From RI-153 sp963721725 (lineage in GTDB: Bacteria; Chloroflexota; Anaerolineae; Caldilineales; Caldilineaceae), in the NCBI GenBank assembly GCA_963721725.1, contig CAVRLX010000026.1, positions 11,468 through 75,467 of the forward strand: a stretch of DNA of 64,000 nt, in the 5' to 3' direction. Shown here one piece after another: positions 36,818 through 45,521 of this stretch (position 1 is the stretch's first letter; each line of letters starts with the position of its first letter). Made by a program: the position numbers and the translations under genes. The notes beneath the pieces are model-generated. The model had not been told where the DNA came from. It searched no databases and saw only the letters and a list, made by a program, of their open reading frames with translations.

Positions 36818-37039
36818 CTATTTCCCTTCGACAATGACCAGATCGCCAGCGTCGATTAATGTTTGCACCTGGGAAATTTTAAGGATCGAGCGCATGGTGC
36901 GCATCTGCCGCCCAGAGTCGAGCCGGTATAAACCCGTAGGCATGTCGATAATATAGTTGTTGCGCGACTTGTTCACAATGGTGATCACGTCGGCTTTGTC
37001 TGTGAGCCAAGTTAGCCCATCGTATGATTTTCCAGCCAC
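36818..37039 (-). CDS. Small uncharacterised protein upstream of polA
   Basis: 73 residues (MAGKSYDGLTWLTDKADVITIV...LVIVEGK). The GTG start at 37039 has a strong GGGAGGAA site upstream. Secondary structure looks like alternating short strands and one helix, with no signal peptide. The middle MPTGLYRLDSGRQMRTMRSILKI is basic and could bind nucleic acid, but that is a guess. It lies in the same direction as polA, 63 bp before it. I do not recognise the family. Confidence 0.6.
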   Translation of the reverse strand: MAGKSYDGLTWLTDKADVITIVNKSRNNYIIDMPTGLYRLDSGRQMRTMRSILKISQVQTLIDAGDLVIVEGK

Positions 37040-37114
37040 AGTAGGGTTCCTCCCAGGATAGTGGAGATTGCAATAGAGAAGCGCCTACACCTAAAAAGCG
37101 CGCCCTTCATTGTA

Positions 37115-38701
37115 CTAACGGCTGCGGCTTTTGACAAAATCGACCGGGCTAAACCCTGATGTCGTCCCGCGCCGTGCTGCCATGCGCCAGCCGGGGCGCT
37201 GTGGATCTGCGCTTAGATTGCGCCACGCGTTGTAAGCTTGCCAAAGGCTGCTGGCAACCATCATCCCAAAGCCACCCACATAGACCAACAAAAAGGGAAT
37301 GCTCCACCACTTTTGGAGCACCAGTGCCACAATGACAGAGGCGATGGCATAGAGCAGGCAGAGGAACTCGCCCACCACAACGCCATCCAGTTTGAGCACA
37401 TAGTCGCTCTGTTGCCACTGTTCACCGGCGCGGTTGGTCTGGAACTTGGGCGTGCGTAGAAAAGGCGATGCCTGTCCACGCCAAGCCTGCCAGACCGCCA
37501 AGCTGTTGTTGAACGAAAGCCCCATGCCCAGCAACATGAGCAGCGGCAACGCAGACCAGCGGCGCAGCCATGTGCGCGGGTGGAGCGTTCGCTGGCCCAC
37601 GGCATAGAGCAGCGGCGGCCCAAACGAGGCAACGCTCAGATAGGCCAGCGGCCAAAATGGATCGCTATCCAAAAGCAGAAGGGGCAGCGAGACCAGCAAC
37701 ATCAGCAACATACAAGGGTGGATCAGATACATGCCCAGATGCAACGTGCCGGCTATGCGTGCGGGCAACGACCATTCACTCTGCCAGACGCGCGCAGCGA
37801 GTTTGCGCAAGGTTTGCACGCTGCCTTTGGCCCAGCGAAACTGTTGGCGTTTGAAGGCCAGCAACTGGGGCGGCACTTCGGCGGGCACTTCTACCTCTGG
37901 GAGATAGAGCGGACGCCAGCCCGCCAACTGGGCACGGTAACTCAGATCGAGGTCCTCGCACAGCGTATCGGCCTGCCAGCCGCCTACGGCGCTGTCTTCA
38001 ATACAGGCGCGCCGCCAGATCCCGGCCGAGCCGTTGAAGCCACAAGGATAGCCTGCCGCTTGGCGCGCGGCCTGTTCCACGGCGAAATGACCGTCCAACG
38101 CCAGTGCCTGGCTGCGAGTCAGCGGCGAATAATCTGCGTTGAGATGTGCCCAGCGAGTTTGCAAAAACCCAATACGCGCGCTTTGATCACCGAAAAAGTG
38201 GGGGATCGTGCGGTTCAGGAAATCCGCGGCGGGCATAAAATCAGCGTCAAAAATGGCAATGAAGTCACCCGCACATTGGGGCAGCGCCTCGGCCAGCGCG
38301 CCAGCCTTAAAACCACCCCGCTTTTCGCGGTGAATCACCTGTACGTCTACGCCGCGCTCTTGCCACTCGGCGGCGCGGGCGCGGGCAATCGCAGTCGTCT
38401 CATCTGTAGAATCGTCCAAAACATAAATATGGAGCTTGTCGTGGGCATAGTTCAGACTGGCGCAACCGTCGATTAACCCTTCGACCACATGCTGCTCGTT
38501 AAAAATGGGGAGTTGAACGGCCACATGCGGCCAAGTAGTTAGCGGCGTGGCGGTGATGGGTCGGTGCTGTCGGTGTCGATATTGTTGCCACGTTAACCAG
38601 AGTGCCTGCGCGTTGTAAAGGGCGAGTCCGATCACACTGAGGGTATAGAGAATCTGAAGCCCGATAGAGATGCCAAGGATCCAATTCAGAGAAAACAACA
38701 T
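37115..38701 (-). CDS. Membrane glycosyltransferase, cellulose synthase-like (GT2)
   Basis: 528 residues. The N-terminal membrane helix (LFSLNWILGISIGLQILYTLSVIGLALY) is followed by a processive-type GT2 domain: VAVQLPIFNE, VLDDSTDETT, HREKRGGFKAGAL, AIFDADFMP (DxD), TLCEDLDLSYRAQLAGW and KRQQFRWAKG (QxxRW). The D, DxD, ED and QxxRW set is complete, as in cellulose and glucomannan synthases. About five more helices follow. No PilZ or BcsB partner is near, so a CslA-like or hyaluronan-like polymer or lipid-linked sugar is as likely as cellulose. I use ATG 38701; the upstream frame lacks helices and a ribosome site. Confidence 0.8.
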   Translation of the reverse strand: MLFSLNWILGISIGLQILYTLSVIGLALYNAQALWLTWQQYRHRQHRPITATPLTTWPHVAVQLPIFNEQHVVEGLIDGCASLNYAHDKLHIYVLDDSTDETTAIARARAAEWQERGVDVQVIHREKRGGFKAGALAEALPQCAGDFIAIFDADFMPAADFLNRTIPHFFGDQSARIGFLQTRWAHLNADYSPLTRSQALALDGHFAVEQAARQAAGYPCGFNGSAGIWRRACIEDSAVGGWQADTLCEDLDLSYRAQLAGWRPLYLPEVEVPAEVPPQLLAFKRQQFRWAKGSVQTLRKLAARVWQSEWSLPARIAGTLHLGMYLIHPCMLLMLLVSLPLLLLDSDPFWPLAYLSVASFGPPLLYAVGQRTLHPRTWLRRWSALPLLMLLGMGLSFNNSLAVWQAWRGQASPFLRTPKFQTNRAGEQWQQSDYVLKLDGVVVGEFLCLLYAIASVIVALVLQKWWSIPFLLVYVGGFGMMVASSLWQAYNAWRNLSADPQRPGWRMAARRGTTSGFSPVDFVKSRSR

Positions 38702-39092
38702 GCATTTGAACTCCCATAAGTAGTGAACACAGGGATGTGACCGACCGTGGCGCTTTCGTCGTCCACAGGATGGTGACAGTGTCGTTGGTGCGGCTGGCAA
38801 GGGAGCTTGCTCTGCTCCGTTGCCACAAACGATGGGCTGCGCGCCGCTGTTCCATGCCAAGGTCGCATCCCATCGCGTCCAGTATAGCGGATAGAATGGA
38901 GCCAACCAAATCATCCCGTTTTGTGGAAAGCGTCCCTCGTGGTCTCGTGAGAATCCTTGAAACCATGTAAATTATCCTCAACCTGCGTATGATACAATAG
39001 GCGTGCCGCTCTGGTGGCTCAAACAGCGGGCATCCCCGGCCCCGTAAGAGTCTAGGCGGTGTCTTTCATCAACATCCGAAAAGGGTTTTTTT
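38702..39092. other. 390-bp divergent intergenic region
   Basis: It separates the glycosyltransferase (-) from the HPt genes (+). A -10-like TACAAT is at 38993-38998 without a matching -35. The part 39000-39060 is GC-rich and may fold, but I match no known riboswitch. AAAAGGG before 39093 is the ribosome site of the first HPt gene. Confidence 0.4.
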
Positions 39093-39476
39093 ATGCAAAG
39101 TGTACGAATGCAATCAACCATCAACTACACAACGTTTCGAGAGTTGGAAGAGACTGTCGCTGCAGGTATCCCTGAGATTATGCTTGATCTCATCGATACT
39201 TACATCGCGGATACGCAGCAAACGTTTGCTGCCCTGGTAGGTGCGCTGGCTACGGGGAACATTAAACAGGTGGAGCGGAATGCTCATTCGCTCAAGTCGA
39301 GTTCAGCAACCTTTGGCGCAGAAGTGGTCGCCCACCTATGCGCAGAGGCCGAACAAGATGCCCATGAAGGAAAGATTGCCCCCATTGCCAGTTTGATCTC
39401 CACGGCTCAGGAGAAGTTTATTGATGTCGAGCGGCTCTTACAGATAGAACGTAAACGCTTGATGGCATCATCGTAG
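39093..39476 (+). CDS. HPt domain phosphotransfer protein 1
   Basis: 127 residues, essentially one histidine phosphotransfer domain. The four-helix pattern is clear and the phospho-accepting His is in RNAHSLKSSSATFGA. The opening ELEETVAAGIPEIMLDLIDTYIADTQ is the usual HPt first helix. Such proteins shuttle phosphate between response-regulator receivers in multistep phosphorelays. No kinase or receiver lies nearby. It is followed 15 bp downstream by a second, related HPt gene. Confidence 0.88.
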   Translation: MQSVRMQSTINYTTFRELEETVAAGIPEIMLDLIDTYIADTQQTFAALVGALATGNIKQVERNAHSLKSSSATFGAEVVAHLCAEAEQDAHEGKIAPIASLISTAQEKFIDVERLLQIERKRLMASS

Positions 39477-39491
39477 GCGAAGGGGGCGGGG

Positions 39492-39902
39492 ATGACCATT
39501 AATTACAATTTGATCGGGGCTGAGGTCGAAACCATCGTTTTGGACGTTGAATCGATCCAGCTTTTTTATACACAAATTTGCGATAGCGATGAGGGTGTGG
39601 TTGCTGAACTGACCGGGCTTTATCTGAAAAGCTTGGATACTCTTGTGGCAGAAATGCAAGAGGCCGTGCATCAAGCCGACCCTGTCCTGTTGCGCCGTGC
39701 TGCCCATACGCTTAAATCCAGTAGCCGGATCTTTGGGGCGGAACAGCTTTCGTTCAACTGTGCCCAACTAGAGGAAGTGGCCGTCTCAAAAGCCTTGATC
39801 CAGGCTCCGCCTCTGCTGGTAAAAATTATCGCTCAAGCGCTCCAAATGCATGAGCTTTTGCCGTTGGAATTTCGGCGGCTAAGTAGAAATGATGTGATGT
39901 AA
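39492..39902 (+). CDS. HPt domain phosphotransfer protein 2
   Basis: 136 residues, a second stand-alone HPt domain. The phosphorylation site is RAAHTLKSSSRIFGAEQL, and the first helices read VVAELTGLYLKSLDTLVAEMQEAV. It shares the HxLKSSSxxFGAE core with the gene before it, so the pair looks like a tandem duplication that has diverged. The ~30-residue N-terminal extension differs. A GGGGGCGGGG tract precedes the ATG. The two may feed different receivers from a kinase elsewhere. Confidence 0.88.
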   Translation: MTINYNLIGAEVETIVLDVESIQLFYTQICDSDEGVVAELTGLYLKSLDTLVAEMQEAVHQADPVLLRRAAHTLKSSSRIFGAEQLSFNCAQLEEVAVSKALIQAPPLLVKIIAQALQMHELLPLEFRRLSRNDVM

Positions 39903-39921
39903 TCGTACTGTCATCACGTTC

Positions 39922-39975
39922 TCCATAAACAACAAAAGCGGCCAGCATGATCTGGCCGCTTTTGTTGTTTATGGA
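39922..39975. terminator. 24-bp perfect hairpin between convergent genes
   Basis: 39922-39945 and 39952-39975 are exact inverted complements around CATGAT. The A/T-rich lower stem (ATAAACAACAAAA) gives T-rich ends on both strands, so it suits two-way termination for hpt2 (+) and the EF-G-like gene (-). Confidence 0.88.
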
Positions 39976-39989
39976 AATCCTGCCTTTTC

Positions 39990-42056
39990 TTAGGCGGTTT
40001 CAGTTTCCATTTCATGGTGCTGGGCCACCACGCTGCTGGTGAGGTGGCTGGGCAGCGGTTCGTAATGGTCAAACTCAATGGTGTAGATGCCGCGGCCCTG
40101 GGTCATGGATCGCAAATCTGTGCCATAGCGCAAAATCTCGGCCAGCGGGATCAGCGCCTTGATAATCGTGCGATTGTTGCGCTGTTCCATGCCCAGCACA
40201 CGCCCGCGCCGTGTGTTCAGATCGCCCATAATATCGCCCATGTACTCTTCTGGCACGGTGACCTGCATGGTATAGATCGGCTCCAGCAGCGAGGGGGTAG
40301 CCTCCTGCATTGCCATCTTAAAAACCTCGCGCCCAGCGGTTTGGAAGGCGATATCTTTGGAATCTACAGGATGATGTTTGCCGTCAAAGACCACGGCGCG
40401 CACATCCACAATCGGGTATCCGGCAATCACACCCTGATCTAACACTTGGCGGATGCCCTTCTCGATGGAGGGGATAAAGGTAGACGGAATTGTCCCGCCT
40501 ACAATCGCGCTTTCATACACAAAGCCACTGCCCCGCTCCATAGGCTCCACGCGCAGATGAACATCGGCAAACTGCCCGGCCCCGCCTGTCTGTTTTTTAT
40601 GGCGATAGTGGGCCGCGCCGCTGCGGGTAATGGTCTCTTGATAAGGAACTTTGGGCAGTGCTGTCTCCACATGCACCCCGAATTTCGTCTCCAGATTGCG
40701 AATCGCCACATCCACATGGGAATCGCCCAATCCTTGTAACACGGTCTGGCGTGTGGTGTTGAGGTACTGAACCTTCAACGTGGGATCTTCTTCGGTCAGC
40801 GCGTGCAGACCCTGCCCCATTTTGGCGCTGTCGGCTTGGGTAGCCGGGGTCACCGCCACAGTATAGAGCGGCCGTGGATAGCTGGGGGCCATCACCACAA
40901 GGCCGCTGTGGGCATCGCGCAGGGTGTCTGTGGTCAGGGTATCGTCCAGCTTTGTAATCACCCCAATGTCGCCGGGAACCAGCGCATCCAAAGTCTGTAA
41001 CTCTTTGCCACAAGCGGAAAAGAGATTTTGAATACGCATCTCTTTTTGGGTTCGCGAGTTTTGAAGATGCACATCTTTTTTAAGATGGCCGCTACAACCG
41101 CGCACATAGTTCATGCGGCCCACATAGCGGTCGATAAGCGTTTTGAAGACATAAACGCTCACGGGGCCATCTTCCGAAGGCGTGAGGTCGATCTCCTCAC
41201 CGTTAACCGTCGCCGTCATAGACGCCTCGTTGGGCGCAGGCACATAGCTTGTCATGGCGCGAGTCAGGCTGTATAGCCCCACGTTGCCTGTGGCTGTGCC
41301 GCAAAAAACCGGGATAATCTTGCCCTGGCGTACGCCGTCATGCAGGCCGTGGCGCACCTCGTCTTCGGTGAGCATTTCGCCCTCTAAATATTTCAAAATT
41401 AATTCATCGTTGGTCTCGGCGGCGGCATCCATCAATGCCTCGCGCGCCTGGTTTACGGCCTCTATCATCTCCGCAGGAATTTCAGAAACGTTTCCCTCTT
41501 TGCCCATATAGGCTTTCATATCCACCAGATTGACCACACCGCGGAAGGTATCCGCCGAGCCAATCGGCAACTGGAACGGAATAATCGTGCCATCAAACGT
41601 GGCGCGCAGATCGTCGATTACGCGCTGATAGTTAGCATTCTCTCGGTCCATCTTGTTCACGAAGACCAGCCTCGGCTTGCCAACGCGGTCCAGCCGATCC
41701 CAGGCTAGCTCTGTGCCCACTTCCACCCCGGCCACCGAATCGACTAGCACCAAGCCTGCTTCGGCCACCTGTAATGCGCTGATCACCTCGCCGGCAAAAT
41801 CAATGTATCCAGGGGTATCGATCAGATTCAACTTGATGTTTTGGAAGAGTACGGGCACGACAGAGAGGTTGATCGAAATACCCCGCCGCTGTTCTTCGGC
41901 ATCCCAGTCGGAGACGGTGGTGCGATCTTCCACGCGGCCCACGCGCGAAGTTGCGCCACTGTCGTACAGCATTGCTTCGACTAGGGATGTCTTTCCACAT
42001 CCGCCGTGCCCGAGTACAGCCACGTTACGAATTTGTGCGGTCTGAAATTTAGCCAT
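39990..42056 (-). CDS. Elongation factor G-like GTPase
   Basis: 688 residues of the FusA family. G1 is GHGGCGKTSL rather than AHIDAGKTT of canonical EF-G, G3 is DTPGYIDF and G4 is NKMDREN, which fits the EF-G-like subgroup (EF-G-2). Domain IV shows HKKQTGGAGQFADVHLRVEP and the C-terminal part PIYTMQVTVPEEYMGDIMGDLN. It binds GTP and the ribosome; the subgroup role in elongation, recycling or stress is unsettled. The start at 42056 has an AAGGAGG site, one of the best in the window. It is monocistronic, with a terminator hairpin behind it. Confidence 0.92.
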   Translation of the reverse strand: MAKFQTAQIRNVAVLGHGGCGKTSLVEAMLYDSGATSRVGRVEDRTTVSDWDAEEQRRGISINLSVVPVLFQNIKLNLIDTPGYIDFAGEVISALQVAEAGLVLVDSVAGVEVGTELAWDRLDRVGKPRLVFVNKMDRENANYQRVIDDLRATFDGTIIPFQLPIGSADTFRGVVNLVDMKAYMGKEGNVSEIPAEMIEAVNQAREALMDAAAETNDELILKYLEGEMLTEDEVRHGLHDGVRQGKIIPVFCGTATGNVGLYSLTRAMTSYVPAPNEASMTATVNGEEIDLTPSEDGPVSVYVFKTLIDRYVGRMNYVRGCSGHLKKDVHLQNSRTQKEMRIQNLFSACGKELQTLDALVPGDIGVITKLDDTLTTDTLRDAHSGLVVMAPSYPRPLYTVAVTPATQADSAKMGQGLHALTEEDPTLKVQYLNTTRQTVLQGLGDSHVDVAIRNLETKFGVHVETALPKVPYQETITRSGAAHYRHKKQTGGAGQFADVHLRVEPMERGSGFVYESAIVGGTIPSTFIPSIEKGIRQVLDQGVIAGYPIVDVRAVVFDGKHHPVDSKDIAFQTAGREVFKMAMQEATPSLLEPIYTMQVTVPEEYMGDIMGDLNTRRGRVLGMEQRNNRTIIKALIPLAEILRYGTDLRSMTQGRGIYTIEFDHYEPLPSHLTSSVVAQHHEMETETA

Positions 42057-42460
42057 AAATCCTCCTTGTACGCTGTTGGCTTGACGCTGGGATGAACAAA
42101 AACCGTTGAAATCGCAGAGGGCGATTCCAGCCGGGTTGCAAACTGTAAACTGTGTGGTGGGCAAGGCATAAATATCCCCCTCGACCTGATCGGATTTTGA
42201 CAGAAAGTGGGGAATTTGATAAGGGCGAGCAAGGATGGCCCGATTGTACTGAAAAAGCCAGACGATGTCAACGAGCCATGTGACCAGCCAGACCTGTTGA
42301 TGTAGCGGAAGAAGGGCGGCTCACGGGCAGATCCCTTCTTTCTAATCAACGGGGTGATCACGATACCAGTACATTACAAACAGTAGATTATAAACAGTTA
42401 ATTAGAAAGAGGAGGGCTTCACACGAGCCAGAGGTAGCGTTACAGAGGAATAGCAGAACG
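42057..42460. other. 400-bp interval upstream of the EF-G-like gene
   Basis: No convincing gene, repeat or RNA is seen. It should hold the promoter of the EF-G-like gene (-). A/T-rich CAGTAGATTATAAACAGTTAATTAG near the right part is a weak candidate for regulatory DNA. Confidence 0.35.
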
Positions 42461-42501
42461 AAAAAGGCTCCCTGTGTGTTTGTACAAAGGGAGCCTTTTT
42501 T
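42461..42501 (-). terminator. Rho-independent terminator of the 42513-43112 gene
   Basis: AAAAAGGCTCCCT (42461-42473) pairs with AGGGAGCCTTTTTT (42488-42501). On the minus strand the stem is followed by a T run. Confidence 0.85.
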
Positions 42502-42512
42502 ATGGTTGAGCG

Positions 42513-43112
42513 TCAGGCTGGCGGCAGAGCATACAGATACCAATAGCTCTCTTTGGGGTAGAGCGACTGCACACGGCTGTCCCAAACGAACTCGCTGGGT
42601 GCCGTCATGCCACGGATGCGCCGGTCAATTGCCTCGATTTCGCTTTTGAAGGTGGCTGGGGCCGATTGTTCCAGGGCTTTCCAGATCTCGCCAACGCGTT
42701 GGCGGTTGCGGATTTCAAATGGATATTGAATCCGACACTGGCGACGATCTTCCTGGCATTCGTCTAAAAACCATTTCAAGCTGTTAAGCCGGGCTTTGGC
42801 CTCGCGCACCAGCAGATCATGAAAGCGGCTACGAAAGTCTTTGATTAACTGTTCGACCTGTTTCTTCTGATCGTCCCACTCACTTTGCTGGGCCGCCGAA
42901 AGCTGATCGCGTTGCGCCGACAGCCGATGCATCCGCGCCAGTAGATCGCCGCCGCTGCTTTGGATCCGTTCGTCGCCGCGCTCTGTGCGGATCACCACCG
43001 TGCGATAGACCTCATCATCGACAATAAAATTGTCGAACTCGGTAGCCATTTCGCGCACCACGGCCAGATCAATCGCTGGGTCCGTCGCCACAGTTGTGCT
43101 TAGTTTTGACAT
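42513..43112 (-). CDS. Uncharacterised helical protein
   Basis: 199 residues. The N-terminal ~45 residues look beta-rich (FDNFIVDDEVYRTVVIRTERGD). A long charged, probably coiled-coil helix follows (LSAQRDQLSAAQQSEWDDQKKQVEQLIKDF), then a mixed helix part with several Trp, ending SLYPKESYWYLYALPPA. There are three Cys but no metal motif. It is soluble, with no signal. I do not recognise the family. It has its own terminator and precedes nothing in the operon, so it may be the last gene of the dtd-ogt group or independent. Confidence 0.65.
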   Translation of the reverse strand: MSKLSTTVATDPAIDLAVVREMATEFDNFIVDDEVYRTVVIRTERGDERIQSSGGDLLARMHRLSAQRDQLSAAQQSEWDDQKKQVEQLIKDFRSRFHDLLVREAKARLNSLKWFLDECQEDRRQCRIQYPFEIRNRQRVGEIWKALEQSAPATFKSEIEAIDRRIRGMTAPSEFVWDSRVQSLYPKESYWYLYALPPA

Positions 43113-43174
43113 AGGAACTTTCCTTTCAAATAGGGGTGGTCAAATAGGTGTCGGGGAAACTGGGATGCCTGATC

Positions 43175-43627
43175 CTATCCGATCCCTTCGGCGGTGTCCA
43201 GCCAAAGTGTCACCGGACCATCGTTGACCAGCGCCACCTGCATAGACGCACCAAATCGGCCACGGGCAACCGACAGGCCCGCCGCGACCAACTGTTCGCA
43301 GAACGCTTCGTAAAGGGGTTCAGCTTCTTCCGGGCGAGCGGCTCCCACAAAACTAGGACGGCGACCTTTGCGGGCGTCGCCATAAAGCGTAAACTGGCTC
43401 ACCACCAGCACCGCACCTTTGATCTCGCCTAGTGCCAGATTCATCTTGCCGTCGGCGTCTTCAAAGAGGCGCAATCCGGCAATCTTGCGGGCAAGCCATG
43501 CTACTTCTGCTGGGCCGTCGCCGTGGGTTATCCCCACCAACACCAAAAAGCCACAGCCGATCTCACCAACAATTTCACCCGCCACGGTCACCCGCGCTTC
43601 GGCCACCCGCTGGATCACCGCCCGCAT
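43175..43627 (-). CDS. dtd: D-aminoacyl-tRNA deacylase
   Basis: 150 residues, standard size. It removes D-amino acids wrongly attached to tRNA. The family marks are complete: start MRAVIQRVAEARVTV, the active-site SQFTLYGDARKGRRPSF, and the C-terminal cross-subunit motif VNDGPVTLWLD (NxGPVT form). It acts as a homodimer in the cytosol. It lies 62 bp downstream of the ogt gene, same strand. Confidence 0.96.
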   Translation of the reverse strand: MRAVIQRVAEARVTVAGEIVGEIGCGFLVLVGITHGDGPAEVAWLARKIAGLRLFEDADGKMNLALGEIKGAVLVVSQFTLYGDARKGRRPSFVGAARPEEAEPLYEAFCEQLVAAGLSVARGRFGASMQVALVNDGPVTLWLDTAEGIG

Positions 43628-43692
43628 GATTCATCCTTTCCCTGCACCTTACTGCATACAATCGGAGCCGCCAAGTATTTAAGCCTCCCTTT

Positions 43693-44166
43693 TCAGACCA
43701 ACAGCGCGCGCTCATGGCGCAACAACCATTCCTTGCGCCAGAGACCGCCGCCATAGCCGATTAGTTTGCCATTGCTGCCGATAATGCGATGACAGGGCAA
43801 GATTATAGAGATCGGGTTGCGGCCATTAGCGCCCCCCACAGCGCGGATGGCGCGTGGATTGTCCAGCGCGCAGGCAATGTCTAGATAGGAGACGGTTTTG
43901 CCATAGGGAACCTGGGTTAGCTGCTGCCAAACTGCGCGCTGAAAGTTTGTCCCAGCAGGGGCCAGAGGAAGATCAAACACTTGGCGTTCCCCGGCAAAAT
44001 AGGCCGTGATCTGCGCAACGGCCCTTTCAACCAAGTCACAGCTCACAACACTTTCCTGCTGCGCCTCCACAAAGTAGAGAGACGTAATGGCCTCTTGTGT
44101 GCTTTTGATTTCAATCAAACCAATCGGCGAAAGGGAATAGCCGCAATAAACGACCTCATCCATCAC
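43693..44166 (-). CDS. ogt: Methylated-DNA--protein-cysteine methyltransferase
   Basis: 157 residues. It repairs O6-alkylguanine by moving the alkyl group to its own Cys. The active site IILPCHRIIGSNGKLIGYGGG (PCHR) is intact, with the upstream helix-turn-helix region FQRAVWQQLTQVPYGKTVSY and AIRAVGGANGRNP. The short N-terminal ribonuclease-like half fits Ogt rather than Ada. Its start overlaps the end of the upstream phosphatase gene by 11 bases, so it belongs to the same operon. Confidence 0.93.
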   Translation of the reverse strand: MMDEVVYCGYSLSPIGLIEIKSTQEAITSLYFVEAQQESVVSCDLVERAVAQITAYFAGERQVFDLPLAPAGTNFQRAVWQQLTQVPYGKTVSYLDIACALDNPRAIRAVGGANGRNPISIILPCHRIIGSNGKLIGYGGGLWRKEWLLRHERALLV

Positions 44167-44845
44167 TCACCTCGAAAAAAGCTGCATCCGGCGAGCCAGG
44201 GATCAAGCGCGCTGCTTCGCCTGTGAGATGGTCACAATAGGCCCAATCGATCAGGGTTGCCTCAAGGGTATCGCCGTGGGCCTCTGCTTCAATTTCCGAA
44301 ATCGAGCAATTATGATTTTCCTTGCTCTGCATCGTCGCCAGATCGACGTTGCGGCAAAATTCGCGCACGCTCACCCCAATCACACCCCCGTGTGCCACCA
44401 CAATGACGCGCCCTTGTGGGTGTGTCTGGGCAAGCAAGGCCAGCCCCTGTTGTAACCGTGTACGTAACGTTAGGTAGTTTTCCCCGCTGGGGAAGCTCAC
44501 CTCATGCTGGCCCGCCCGCCACGCGTCCATAATCTCGTCATGCAGCCGCCAACTGGCTGGTGTGGGCGGTTCATCTTCCAGCGCCCCTACATTTACCTCT
44601 CGGAAATTTTCCATTACAGTCACGGGAAGATCCACAGCGGCAGCGATGGTTTCGGCAGTCTCCAGTGCTCGCCGCAGCGGCGACGTATAGATAGCGTCAA
44701 TTGGCTTGTCCTGGAAGAAGCGGGCAGTCTGAGCCGCTTGGAGCCGCCCTTTTTCAGTCAACGAATAATCCACTCGGCGATGGGAAAATTCTTTGGTCAG
44801 ATTGGCATAATTTTCGCCGTGGCGAATAAGGTAGATTTGGCTCAT
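44156..44845 (-). CDS. Histidine phosphatase family protein
   Basis: 229 residues of the phosphoglycerate-mutase-like superfamily. The catalytic LIRHGE opens the protein, DAIYTSPLRRALETAETIA follows, and the second His is in VIVVAHGGVIGVSVREF. It lacks the insertions of true phosphoglycerate mutase, so it is a phosphatase of unknown substrate (relatives act on phospho-sugars, alpha-ribazole phosphate or nucleotides). It overlaps the PH-domain gene upstream by four bases and ogt downstream by 11, giving a tight operon. Confidence 0.88.
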   Translation of the reverse strand: MSQIYLIRHGENYANLTKEFSHRRVDYSLTEKGRLQAAQTARFFQDKPIDAIYTSPLRRALETAETIAAAVDLPVTVMENFREVNVGALEDEPPTPASWRLHDEIMDAWRAGQHEVSFPSGENYLTLRTRLQQGLALLAQTHPQGRVIVVAHGGVIGVSVREFCRNVDLATMQSKENHNCSISEIEAEAHGDTLEATLIDWAYCDHLTGEAARLIPGSPDAAFFEVSDG

Positions 44846-45219
44846 CGTAGGACGTATTCAGCCAGTGCTTTTTGGATATCGTAGATGCTTTTGTCGCTTT
44901 TGAAGGTTTTGGACACAGGCACAGCCGTACTTGAGATCCAGATTTTTAACTCGGATTCCAGATCAAACGTGCCCGCGGTTTCCACAGAAAAATGGGTAAC
45001 GGAGCGGTAGGGGATGGAGTGATACTCAACCTTTTTGCCGGTCAACCCCTGTTTGTCCACCAGCACCAGCCGTTTGTTGGTAAACACAAAAAGATCGCGC
45101 ACCACAGCATAGGCTTTTTCAATGCGCTCGCTGGATGCCAGGATATTGACGAAATCTCGCTCTAATTTTTGTTGGTCGATCTCGGACGCATTGCCAAGAA
45201 TCCCACTAAAGAGTCCCAT
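44842..45219 (-). CDS. Bacterial PH domain protein
   Basis: 125 residues. After an N-terminal helix (DQQKLERDFVNILASSERIEKAYA) comes a PH-like beta barrel: RDLFVFTNKRLVLVDKQGLTGKKVEYHSIPYRSVTHFSVE and FDLESELKIWISS, ending in a capping helix. This is the bPH group (YvbH-like) found as small soluble proteins; the role is unknown but oligomer formation has been reported. It is the first gene of the group 45219-43693, with GGAGAG before the ATG. Confidence 0.85.
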   Translation of the reverse strand: MGLFSGILGNASEIDQQKLERDFVNILASSERIEKAYAVVRDLFVFTNKRLVLVDKQGLTGKKVEYHSIPYRSVTHFSVETAGTFDLESELKIWISSTAVPVSKTFKSDKSIYDIQKALAEYVLR

Positions 45220-45302
45220 CGATGCTCTCCTTTCTATTCCTATGCGGGTAGGCGCCGAAACGCAATGAAACCCGTTGAAAGTGAATGTCCAAATTTCCGT
45301 AT

Positions 45303-45385
45303 CTATTCAGGTCCAGGGTGCGACGCACTCGCCACACAGCATTACACGCCCGATCTTGTCCTGGCGAGTGCGTCGCACCCTTATT
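45303..45385. repeat. Dispersed palindromic element, copy R3
   Basis: Starts CTATTCAGGT. Arms GGGTGCGACGCACTCGCCA (45316-45334) and TGGCGAGTGCGTCGCACCC (45362-45380) match perfectly. It lies between the tiny-ORF terminator and the PH-domain gene. Confidence 0.88.
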
Positions 45386-45429
45386 ATACACGCCGGTTGT
45401 GACAAATCCATGTCATTAGCCCCAGAAAT

Positions 45430-45463
45430 GCAAAAACCCCAGCCGAGTGGCTAGGGTTTTTGC
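45430..45463. terminator. Two-part stem terminator
   Basis: GCAAAAACCC/GGGTTTTTGC forms the outer stem and AGCC/GGCT the inner one around GAGT. Both strands end in T runs. On the minus strand it lies right after the 18-codon ORF and its hairpin. Confidence 0.85.
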
Positions 45464-45470
45464 TGTTTTT

Positions 45471-45521
45471 GGTCTGGTGGCAAACTTAGAGAGTTACCCC
45501 TCGAGGAGATGCCACCAGACC
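45471..45521 (-). promoter_or_regulatory. Hairpin overlapping an 18-codon ORF
   Basis: GGTCTGGTGGCA (45471-45482) pairs exactly with TGCCACCAGACC (45510-45521). On the minus strand the first arm is codons 7-11 of the tiny ORF and the second lies after its stop, so a translating ribosome would prevent pairing. Confidence 0.6.

Noticed and set aside
37115..38701. Naming the glycosyltransferase BcsA
   Set aside because: All catalytic motifs are present, but PilZ domain and bcsB are missing, so cellulose is not supported.
39000..39060. Possible riboswitch upstream of the HPt genes
   Set aside because: GC-rich and foldable but it lacks the conserved cores of c-di-GMP or other known switches.
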